NCBI GenBank assembly: GCA_964400655.1
Contig: CAYNVN010000098.1
Location: 1-41,998 of the forward strand
Length of the DNA stretch: 41,998 nt
DNA from: B16-G9 sp964400655
Lineage (GTDB): Bacteria; Bacteroidota; Bacteroidia; Bacteroidales; F082
Reading direction: 5' to 3'
This document shows, in pieces, positions 18,193 to 25,815 of the stretch (positions are counted from its first letter, which is position 1; every line of letters begins with the position of its first letter). Position numbers and translations under genes: made by a program. A model generated the notes under the pieces. That model made no database searches and was not told the DNA's origin. It saw only the letters and a list, made by a program, of their open reading frames with translations.

Positions 18193-18474
18193 ATGTATCA
18201 ATTAAGGAAGTATCATGGAGAGCGCGTACAATCGTTAACGTATGCGGATGACAAACAAGAGTTTTCGGTAGGAATTATTGCACCGGGTGAATATGAATTT
18301 GGTGCCATCAAAAAGGAGATCACCACGGTTACCTCGGGTGAAATAAGTGTTTGGGTTGAGGGAAAAGAGCGCTGGGCAACCTATCATAAGAATGAGACTT
18401 TTGAAATTCCGGAACATAAAAACTTTAAATTTAAGGTAAACGAAATAAGTAGCTATATTTGCTACTACGAATAA
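18193..18474 (+). CDS. ppnP: pyrimidine/purine nucleoside phosphorylase PpnP
   Basis: 93 residues, the length of the small cupin-fold PpnP (formerly YaiE/DUF1255). The family pattern is clear: a start with YHG-RVQSL, SVGIIAPGEYEF, VTSGEISVWVEG, W-TYHKNETFEIPEHKNFKFKV and a final SSYICYYE. It splits nucleosides with phosphate to give the base and ribose 1-phosphate. It is followed 12 bases later by a small TPR protein on the same strand, so the two are probably cotranscribed. Confidence 0.93.
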   Translation: MYQLRKYHGERVQSLTYADDKQEFSVGIIAPGEYEFGAIKKEITTVTSGEISVWVEGKERWATYHKNETFEIPEHKNFKFKVNEISSYICYYE

Positions 18475-18486
18475 AAAGTTTTTAAA

Positions 18487-18804
18487 GTGCGGAAGAAAGA
18501 AGAATTCCTTAAGAAAACAGATGAAGCCAAAGGGGCTTCTGAAATGGAAAACATCATTACGGAAATTAACCAATGGCTTGAAAAAGAGCCCGGTGATATC
18601 GCGTTGCTGGAGCAAAGGGCGTTGCTTTTTGAAAAGCTCCGGCAATACGGTAAAGCCATTAACGATTACAATAAAATACTTGAGGCCGACCCCGGCCATA
18701 AACAGGCGCAAACAAAAAAAGAGCTGCTCTCTACTATTTTACGTTATTCGAATACCGACATTTACGCCAGCACCAACACCAATATGGACCCCTGGTTCGA
18801 ATAA
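18487..18804 (+). CDS. small TPR-repeat protein
   Basis: 105 residues with a GTG start at 18487; the next in-frame ATG is codon 20 (18544). No Shine-Dalgarno decides between them, but the N-terminal KKEEFLKK stretch reads as coding. Residues about 30-85 contain a tetratricopeptide unit (ALLEQRALLFEKLRQYGKAINDYNKILEADPGHKQAQ), and the end carries an unusual conserved-looking NTDIYASTNTNMDPWFE. There is no signal peptide, so it is a cytoplasmic protein-protein interaction module of unknown partner. It sits 12 bases after ppnP. Confidence 0.75.
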   Translation: MRKKEEFLKKTDEAKGASEMENIITEINQWLEKEPGDIALLEQRALLFEKLRQYGKAINDYNKILEADPGHKQAQTKKELLSTILRYSNTDIYASTNTNMDPWFE

Positions 18805-18848
18805 CTTATAACACCTGCCCGCTTTTCTTTTTAAGTCCTTAAAAAAAC

Positions 18849-18856
18849 TATTTTTG
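18849..18856 (+). promoter_or_regulatory. -7 element for the methyltransferase-like membrane gene
   Basis: TATTTTTG matches TAnnTTTG exactly and is 20 bases upstream of the ATG at 18877. No convincing -33 element is present. Confidence 0.45.
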
Positions 18857-18876
18857 CCCAAGAAAAAGATAAAAGC

Positions 18877-19623
18877 ATGGCATTAATACACTCATTTGAA
18901 AAAAGCGGGAATACACTTTTTAAACATCGTGGCGAAATTCCTGTGGTTTTATTCATTGCTGCCATTCCGGTAGTTTATTACACCAATGTTTCGGGACTTT
19001 CGGCCGCCGCAAAGGAGGTTGTTAATTGTATTGCGATTGCTCTCAGTATTCTTGGTTTTGTTATCAGGGCTGTTGCCATTGCCACCACCCCCAAGGGAAC
19101 ATCGGGCAGAAATACCAAAGAGGGGCAGGTTGCCGAATCGTTAAATACCACGGGAATTTATTCGATGGTTCGTCATCCGCTTTATCTGGGAAACTATTTT
19201 ATGTGGATTGGCATTGTGCTGTTTACTTATAACTGGGCTTTTGTTATCATCGTTAGCCTTTTGTTCTGGCTTTATTATGAGCGTATCATGTTTGCGGAAG
19301 AGCGGTTTTTGGAGCGTAAGTTCGGTGACGACTATATGGAGTGGGCCAACCGTACACCGGCTTTTATCCCCTGTTTAAAAAAATATACCAAAAATGTGGT
19401 GCCGTTTTCGTTTAAAAGCATTTTGCGGCGCGAGTATTCGGGAGTGCTGGCAACGGTTACCGGTTTTGTTTTTATCGATGATTTGCGCCGGTATTTTATT
19501 TCGGATATGTTTGAGTGGAAAACCACAGCCCATTATGTTTGGCTGGCTACCCTGGCAGTTGTTATTGTTCTCAGAAGTTTAAAACACTATACTTCTGTTC
19601 TTACCGAAGCCGAACGTTCATAA
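18877..19623 (+). CDS. membrane methyltransferase, isoprenylcysteine carboxyl methyltransferase/PEMT-like
   Basis: 248 residues with five or six TM helices. The diagnostic region is GIYSMVRHPLYLGNYFMWIG followed by YYERIMFAEERFLERKFGDDYMEWANRTPAFIP, which is the SAM-binding RHPxYxG...E..L...G..Y..Y signature of the ICMT/phospholipid methyltransferase superfamily. The predicted reaction is SAM-dependent methylation of a membrane-embedded or hydrophobic substrate; bacterial members rarely have a proven substrate. A non-standard C-terminus (about 70 residues with two more TM helices) follows the domain. It lies 9 bases before the DMT transporter gene, so they probably form one unit. Confidence 0.85.
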   Translation: MALIHSFEKSGNTLFKHRGEIPVVLFIAAIPVVYYTNVSGLSAAAKEVVNCIAIALSILGFVIRAVAIATTPKGTSGRNTKEGQVAESLNTTGIYSMVRHPLYLGNYFMWIGIVLFTYNWAFVIIVSLLFWLYYERIMFAEERFLERKFGDDYMEWANRTPAFIPCLKKYTKNVVPFSFKSILRREYSGVLATVTGFVFIDDLRRYFISDMFEWKTTAHYVWLATLAVVIVLRSLKHYTSVLTEAERS

Positions 19624-19632
19624 ACATTACTC

Positions 19633-20553
19633 ATGAAAAAAGGCACTGCTCATATTATGGCTGTTGTTGCCATGCTGTTTTGGGGCATGTCGTTTATTTG
19701 GACAAAAATAGTTTTTGAAACCTACTCGCCGGTTACTACCATTTTTATACGGCTGATTATTTCGGTGGTTGTCCTTTTTTTGTTTGTTTTGATAACCCGC
19801 CGGTACCAAAGGATAAAAAAGAAAGATTTTAGATATTTTTTCCTGTCGTCACTTTTCAATCCGTTTTTATATTTTATTGGTGAGAATTATGGCCTGCAAC
19901 ATGTTTCGGCTTCGTTAACGGCAGTCATTATTTCAACCATTCCGGTGATAACACCGTTTATTGTTGTTTTCTTTTACAACGAAAAACTTACAAGGCTTAA
20001 TTTTGGCGGACTGTTGTTATCGTTTGCGGGTGTTTTGATAATTATTTTCTCAGATCGTGTTATTCTTGAAGGCAATTTTTTGGGATTGATTTTTCTTTTG
20101 ATGGCGGTGGTTTCATCTATTTTTTACACCATCTTTGTTAAAAAGTTAAGTGTAACTTACAAACCGGTTAACATTATTATGTGGCAAAACCTGATTGGTG
20201 TCTTTTTGTTTTTTCCGCTGTTTCTTGCTTTTGACATTGATGAAACCATCACGGTTGTTCCGGGACAAAAAACCATTTTATCGTTGGTAATGCTGGGTAT
20301 ATTTGCTTCGTCGGCAGCTTTTATCCTTTATGTTTATGCCATTAAACATCTGGGAATTATAAAAACCAATCTTTACACCAATCTGATTCCGGTTTTTGCC
20401 TTTTTATTTGCTTTTATGTTTTTAGGTGAAAAAATCACCCTGCTGCGAATTGTGGGGCTGGTAATTGTTTTGTTTGGCATAATCCTCTCGGAAATCAACA
20501 GGGGGAAGGAGTTGCAGCTTAAGCACGGAAGCGAAAACAACGAGAATCAATAG
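19633..20553 (+). CDS. EamA/DMT family permease
   Basis: 306 residues with ten TM helices in two homologous EamA halves (about 5-140 and 150-290). The first half begins HIMAVVAMLFWGMSFIWTKIVFETYSP and contains the typical GLQHVSASLTAVIISTIPVITPF. The second half ends GEKITLLRIVGLVIVLFGIILSE. Members are drug/metabolite exporters (amino acids, nucleotide sugars, metabolites); the substrate cannot be predicted. It follows the methyltransferase by 9 bases and is convergent with the AI-2E-family gene, with only 8 bases between stops. Confidence 0.92.
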   Translation: MKKGTAHIMAVVAMLFWGMSFIWTKIVFETYSPVTTIFIRLIISVVVLFLFVLITRRYQRIKKKDFRYFFLSSLFNPFLYFIGENYGLQHVSASLTAVIISTIPVITPFIVVFFYNEKLTRLNFGGLLLSFAGVLIIIFSDRVILEGNFLGLIFLLMAVVSSIFYTIFVKKLSVTYKPVNIIMWQNLIGVFLFFPLFLAFDIDETITVVPGQKTILSLVMLGIFASSAAFILYVYAIKHLGIIKTNLYTNLIPVFAFLFAFMFLGEKITLLRIVGLVIVLFGIILSEINRGKELQLKHGSENNENQ

Positions 20554-20561
20554 GATTTTGT

Positions 20562-21689
20562 TTATTTTACCTTTTTTCCCGGTTTAATGGCCTTTTTCAG
20601 TTTTTTGATGGTTACCGAATGTTCTTCGGTTCCAACCTGACCAAGCAGATAACCAAGGGGTTTCAAACGTTCAATGTTTTCTCCCAGTACACGGATTACG
20701 GCAACAACAGGTACGGCGATAAACATTCCGGTAAGTCCCCATATAAAACCGCCGAAGGTTATGGCAAGGATGATCATGAACGGATTTATCTTAACATGCG
20801 ACCCTACGATGTTTGGTGTTAAAATGTTGTTTTCGGTAAATTGCACCACAATAAACTGAAGCACCACAAGGAATGCATATTTGGGAGAGTTCATGGTAAA
20901 AGCCGCAATAAAAAACGGAAACAGATAACCTATAATGGTTCCGTAATAGGGAATAAAATTCATAACGGCGGCAATAAATCCCAGCAGCAGGGCAAAGCGA
21001 AGTCCTATCATCAAAAATCCCAGACTGTTGATAACCACCAGAATGGATACTACAAAAAATACTCCGGCAATGTAATGTATGGCCACATCGTTCACTTCAT
21101 CAATAATTTTTTCTGCTTTATCATGTTTTTCAACGGGAATGAGCATTAGTAAAAAGTTTTTGAACTTATTGCGGTAATAAAGCAAAAAGAAAACATACAC
21201 CGGCATAATAAAAATGGTGAACAGGGTGTTAAATGTGGCTCCAAAGGCGGGATTGAGCAGGTCAACACTGTTTGAAAGAACATTGTCGATAAACATGGAA
21301 ACAGTGCTTTTTATTTCTCCCGAATCAACTCCCGTCATGGTTTCAAGCGAAATGAATATCTGATTAATGTTTTGCGAAGCCTGATGTTTCATGGCCGGAA
21401 CATCGGTAATAAACATCGATAATTCCTTGTAAATAAAGAGACCTATGCCGGTTACAAGCCCGATACCGGTTAAAATACTGATGATGTTTGAAAGGATGCG
21501 CGGTATTCCCCGTTTTTCAAAAAAGTTTGCAACGGGAAATAAAAAATAGGCAAACAAAACACCCAGCACGATGGGCCTTAAATAAAACTTAAACTCCGAA
21601 AGGATGTAAAACGACAACCATAAAAACAGCAAAACAATGGTTACATTAAAAAGTAAAGGAAATCTTACTTTGTTTGGTGCCCGTTTCAT
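20562..21689 (-). CDS. AI-2E family transporter (PerM/TqsA-like)
   Basis: About 375 residues with eight TM helices in the family order: two N-terminal pairs, a periplasmic helical loop (about 100-170), then RFALLLGFIAAVMNFIPYYGTIIG and IVVQFTENNILTPNIVGSHVKINPFMIILAITFGGFIWGLTGMFIAVP, the strongest signature. The stop is at 20562. I place the start at MKRAPNKVR (complement of 21687-21689) because a -7 element lies at 21711-21718, downstream of the alternative start at 21737. Members export small molecules or act as sodium/proton antiporters; despite the name, an AI-2 link is not implied. Confidence 0.92.
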   Translation of the reverse strand: MKRAPNKVRFPLLFNVTIVLLFLWLSFYILSEFKFYLRPIVLGVLFAYFLFPVANFFEKRGIPRILSNIISILTGIGLVTGIGLFIYKELSMFITDVPAMKHQASQNINQIFISLETMTGVDSGEIKSTVSMFIDNVLSNSVDLLNPAFGATFNTLFTIFIMPVYVFFLLYYRNKFKNFLLMLIPVEKHDKAEKIIDEVNDVAIHYIAGVFFVVSILVVINSLGFLMIGLRFALLLGFIAAVMNFIPYYGTIIGYLFPFFIAAFTMNSPKYAFLVVLQFIVVQFTENNILTPNIVGSHVKINPFMIILAITFGGFIWGLTGMFIAVPVVAVIRVLGENIERLKPLGYLLGQVGTEEHSVTIKKLKKAIKPGKKVK

Positions 21690-21710
21690 AGTTAACCGGT
21701 TTTTGTATTG

Positions 21711-21718
21711 CAAATTTA
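21711..21718 (-). promoter_or_regulatory. -7 element for the AI-2E transporter
   Basis: TAAATTTG on the minus strand, an exact TAnnTTTG match, 22 bases before the chosen ATG. Its place inside the longer reading frame argues against the upstream start at 21737. Confidence 0.45.
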
Positions 21719-21778
21719 ACAATGAAACCAAAATCAACTGACAAATTAACTATTTTTACTTTTTCTTAACAATAGAGT

Positions 21779-24700
21779 ATGGCTGACGGTCCTAAAAAAT
21801 TCGGTGCTTTTTCGGGCGTATTTACGCCCTCCATTTTAACCATTCTGGGAGTAATTATGTATTTACGTCTCGGGTGGGTTGCCGGTGTTGCCGGACTTGC
21901 CGGTATTGTTGCCATTATATTGCTGGCACATGTTATCAGTTTTACCACGGGGTTGAGTATTTCATCCATTGCCACAGATAAAAAAATCAAAGCCGGCGGC
22001 ATTTATTATATTTTATCGCGTTCACTGGGGCTGCCCATGGGAGGTTCAATAGGCATAACCCTGTTTGTGGGAACCGCGTTAAGCATCTCGTTGTATATCA
22101 TCGGTTTTACCGAGAGTTTTATGTCGTTGCCGGTTATCAGAGACTGGTTTGATGCCATGGGGCTGGCTCCCGATAGTCTGAATACTACAAGGATAACAGG
22201 AACCGTTGTGCTGGTATTGCTGGTTATAATTGCTTTTATCAGTACCGATGTTGCCATAAAAACGCAGTTTTTAATTTTAACCGCCATCGCGCTTTCGCTG
22301 ATTTCCATTTTTGTCGGGTTCTTTGTGCACAGCGATCTCTCGTCGCAGTTTGCGGTTGTAGATTATTCGCCTTTTAAAGATTTTTCGTTTGAAGTGGTGT
22401 TTGCCGTCTTCTTTCCGGCAGTAACGGGATTTACGGCAGGGGTCGCCATGTCGGGAGATTTGAAAGACCCCAAAAAGGATATCCCCAAAGGAACCATGTG
22501 GGCCATCATTATCGGATTTGTGGTTTATTTGGTTCTGGGCATCAGTTTTGTTTTGTTTGTTGACAGAGGGCTGTTGTTAAACGATTATAATTTCCTGCTT
22601 AAAATGGCATGGATTCCCGTGCTGGTAATTGCCGGTATTTGGGGAGCTACCCTTTCATCGGCACTGGGAGGTATTTTGGGAGGACCCCGTATTATACAGG
22701 CGGTTGCCAACGACCATATTGTCCCCCGGTTTTTGGGGAAGGGATACGGACTTAACAACGAACCGAGGAACGCCCTTATTTTTACTTTTATCCTTTCGGA
22801 ACTGGGAATTTTAATTGGCGACCTTAACATCATTGCCGGAATAGTAACCATGTTCTATTTAACGGCTTACGGTTTCATCAATCTTGCATTTGCCCTTGAA
22901 AAATGGGCCAGCTCCGACTTTCGTCCTTCGTTTCAGGTTCCGGTTTGGGTTGGTATAATCGGATTTGTTGTCAGTTTTATGATCATGTTCAAGCTCGATA
23001 TGGTGAGCATGTTCGCTGCATTTATCATTCTTGGAGGCATCTTTTATTACATAAACCGCAAACACTTTCACCGGCCCATGACAAGCGTGTGGCAAAGCGT
23101 TAACACCTCCATTGTCAGAAATATTCTTAACAAGCTGGATAAAGAAAAGCCCGATGAGCGCAACTGGCGGCCCAATATATTACTGTTCAGCGGCGGAACC
23201 CGTAACCGTCCCCACCTTATCGAGTTTGGAAAGGCGCTGGTAGCCCATCAGGGGATGATTTCCAATTTCGATCTGATTTTAAACGAATCGTCCGAATACC
23301 TTTTTCCAAAAAACAAACAGACCTTATCGGACAGCGATACAAAAAATAACGAAGGCCTGTTTTCGCGACGGCTGGAATGTAACAATATCTATCGCGGAAT
23401 AGAAACCATTGCATCGGTTTACGGCTTTAGCGGTGTTGAACCCAATACCGTGTTGATGGGCTGGGGCAGAAACAGCAGCAAACCCATTGAGTTTGTTAAG
23501 ATGATAAAACGGCTGGTAAGCCTCGATTTGAATGTTGTTTTGCTCGATTACGACAAAAAACGCGGATTTGGAAATTACAGCCTTATTGATGTGTGGTGGC
23601 GGGGTGGCTCCAACAACGGTAATTTTATTCTTTCGCTGATAAAATTTATTAAATCGACTTACGAATGGCGAAACGCAAGGGTAAGGATAATGATTGTGAA
23701 CCCGAAGATTGAAAACAAATCGTGGATTGAACGTGATGCCCGCAACGTTTTGGCAAACATGCGAATTGAAGCCGAGGTGAGGGTCATTAACAACGAAATC
23801 GACAAACGCCCCATTTACGACATCATTAAGCAGGAATCCATCAACTCCGATTTGGTATTTCTGGGTTTTCCCGATATCACAAGCGGAAAAGAGGAGGAGT
23901 TTATTAAGGCAACCGACAGGCTTTGTAAAGACATCGGTACCACGGTTTTGGTTAAAGCCTCGTCGCTGTTTAAAGAGCTGCATATTGGTATAAACCCGGG
24001 ATTGCAAAACCTTGAGGTAGCTCTGAATACACAAATTTCTAATGTTAAAATCCCCGAACTTTCAAAACCGGTTTCTGCCGGTACGGCAGCCGCTTCCGGA
24101 AAATATTACGGCGAAACGGTTTCGTTTGTTAATAAACTGCTGAAACAATATCTTGACCCGATATTTGAAAACAGGGCACGCTTACTTGATGGTATTGAGG
24201 AAAAGTGGCAACGGTTTTACGGCGATCTTCATCGCGATATAAAATTGCAAAATGAAGACCTGAGAAGTTTTATTACAAAGAAAAACCTGCATCTGGTTGC
24301 CGCTACCGACAGGATAACCAAATCATTTTACAATAAAGAGGCTGTTGAAAATCTTGATAAAATAAAATCGTTAACAGAAGTTTATTTGCAGGTAGCCGAA
24401 AAAATAAACTCAACTCTGCCTGATGAGTTTGAGATTGTTTATACGGATGCGGAGGCAGAGAAGCTGATAAATTCGGGAAGGCTTACGGAAACGGAAGCCG
24501 CCATGTTACGGGATAAAAGGAAATTTGTTGTTGATACCACGGTGTTAAAGGAGCATGTTTTACTGGCCGATTTGGCACCTGCATGGCTCGAAATGTTAAA
24601 AGAGCTGGGATATGCCAACTATCTTATTGAAATAAAACTTAGCAAACTGAACGACCTTATTGAAGAGTATCAGGTAGGAAAGTATTATTCAAAGGTGGAG

Positions 24701-25732
24701 TATAAAGAGGTTATCGAAACACTCATTAAAAAGGAGGCCTCTTTTACAAATCTTATTACCGAACTAAAAGAAAACAACAAGCAAAGCCGTAATATTGCCG
24801 TTAATACCCTGATAGCCGGAATTACAAGGTCGTTCAATAAATCGGTTGCACTGCTTGAAACACCCGAAGGCTGGAAGAAATATCCGAAAACAGGTGTGCT
24901 GCCGGCCATGAAAAAAGCAAAGAAACAGATTCAGCAGTTTGAAGAGGTGTGGTCGAAAAATCAGCAGATTATTTCAAAAGCAAGAATGGTTTCGTGGCAG
25001 TTGCTGGCCTTTAAACTTCGACTGCGCTGGTTGCTGTTAAAGGATATTAATATTTTCAACGGCTATTTTTCAGACTTTAAAAACGATTTTTTACTGCAGG
25101 CACAAAAGATTGTTGAAGAGCAAAAAGCAAATCTTGAAAATAATAAGGGCAGGGTGAATATTGAGTTGCCACCCATGCCACGATACATTGACCGTTTGAA
25201 CGAAAACTATAACTGTAATAAAAAAATTGTTTTGTCGCTTTTAAACGGGCTGCCGGCTAAAGTCAGGCTTTTTAGCGACAGTAAATTCCGGAATTATAAA
25301 GAGCTGCAATTCGACTTAAAAGAGGAGGTAACGCTGGAGCTGTCGGGTTTGCTTACTTATATAATCAATAACGATTTGTTGCGCTCATTAAAAGATTTTC
25401 ACAATTCCATTGATAAAATTTTTACCGATGAATATCTGACGGTGAAAAAAGAGGTTGAACAACTAAATCATGCACAGGAGAAAGACAGGACAGTATTAAC
25501 CCAAAAGGTTTGTGATGTGCTTGTAAAAACGATTGAAACAAATGATAAACGGAACGAGGATATGGAACTGAGGATAAAGGAGCGGTTAAATGCTGTTTGG
25601 GATAAAGTTACCCTTTCGTCGCTATCGATTCAAAGCGAAGTGCTTCAGTACTACATTCGTGAAGAAAAATATTCACAACGTAAAAACTTCCTGAAAAGAT
25701 TTTTTGTTTCTAAGAAAAAGCAGGCAGACTAA
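21779..25732 (+). CDS. cation-chloride-cotransporter-like APC permease with long C-terminal helical region
   Basis: 1317 residues. Residues 1-445 hold about 12 TM helices of the APC superfamily, closest to SLC12 (Na-K-Cl cotransporters): FGAFSGVFTPSILTILGVIMYLRLGWV at the start and FFPAVTGFTAGVAMSGDLKDPKKDIPKGT in TM6. At about residue 461 the soluble part begins with NWRPNILLFSGG, the start of the SLC12-type cytoplasmic domain (universal-stress-like alpha/beta fold, to about residue 745). From about 775 to the end there is a further 540 residues, highly charged and apparently all helical with coiled-coil stretches, not part of standard SLC12 proteins. The ions moved are unproven. It is transcribed alone, divergent from the AI-2E gene. 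Confidence 0.88.
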   Translation: MADGPKKFGAFSGVFTPSILTILGVIMYLRLGWVAGVAGLAGIVAIILLAHVISFTTGLSISSIATDKKIKAGGIYYILSRSLGLPMGGSIGITLFVGTALSISLYIIGFTESFMSLPVIRDWFDAMGLAPDSLNTTRITGTVVLVLLVIIAFISTDVAIKTQFLILTAIALSLISIFVGFFVHSDLSSQFAVVDYSPFKDFSFEVVFAVFFPAVTGFTAGVAMSGDLKDPKKDIPKGTMWAIIIGFVVYLVLGISFVLFVDRGLLLNDYNFLLKMAWIPVLVIAGIWGATLSSALGGILGGPRIIQAVANDHIVPRFLGKGYGLNNEPRNALIFTFILSELGILIGDLNIIAGIVTMFYLTAYGFINLAFALEKWASSDFRPSFQVPVWVGIIGFVVSFMIMFKLDMVSMFAAFIILGGIFYYINRKHFHRPMTSVWQSVNTSIVRNILNKLDKEKPDERNWRPNILLFSGGTRNRPHLIEFGKALVAHQGMISNFDLILNESSEYLFPKNKQTLSDSDTKNNEGLFSRRLECNNIYRGIETIASVYGFSGVEPNTVLMGWGRNSSKPIEFVKMIKRLVSLDLNVVLLDYDKKRGFGNYSLIDVWWRGGSNNGNFILSLIKFIKSTYEWRNARVRIMIVNPKIENKSWIERDARNVLANMRIEAEVRVINNEIDKRPIYDIIKQESINSDLVFLGFPDITSGKEEEFIKATDRLCKDIGTTVLVKASSLFKELHIGINPGLQNLEVALNTQISNVKIPELSKPVSAGTAAASGKYYGETVSFVNKLLKQYLDPIFENRARLLDGIEEKWQRFYGDLHRDIKLQNEDLRSFITKKNLHLVAATDRITKSFYNKEAVENLDKIKSLTEVYLQVAEKINSTLPDEFEIVYTDAEAEKLINSGRLTETEAAMLRDKRKFVVDTTVLKEHVLLADLAPAWLEMLKELGYANYLIEIKLSKLNDLIEEYQVGKYYSKVEYKEVIETLIKKEASFTNLITELKENNKQSRNIAVNTLIAGITRSFNKSVALLETPEGWKKYPKTGVLPAMKKAKKQIQQFEEVWSKNQQIISKARMVSWQLLAFKLRLRWLLLKDINIFNGYFSDFKNDFLLQAQKIVEEQKANLENNKGRVNIELPPMPRYIDRLNENYNCNKKIVLSLLNGLPAKVRLFSDSKFRNYKELQFDLKEEVTLELSGLLTYIINNDLLRSLKDFHNSIDKIFTDEYLTVKKEVEQLNHAQEKDRTVLTQKVCDVLVKTIETNDKRNEDMELRIKERLNAVWDKVTLSSLSIQSEVLQYYIREEKYSQRKNFLKRFFVSKKKQAD

Positions 25733-25815
25733 ACTTTTTTTGAGTTGGGAGGTAATTTTATAAAGTCCCGTTTTTTTCACCATTAAGGAGCTGTTATGGC
25801 ATCTTCGGCGGCCCG

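Noticed and set aside
23324..24034. 236-codon ORF on the minus strand
   Set aside because: It lies entirely inside the SLC12-like coding sequence in antisense, has no start context or recognisable motif, and its translation is Cys/Phe/Val-rich shadow sequence.
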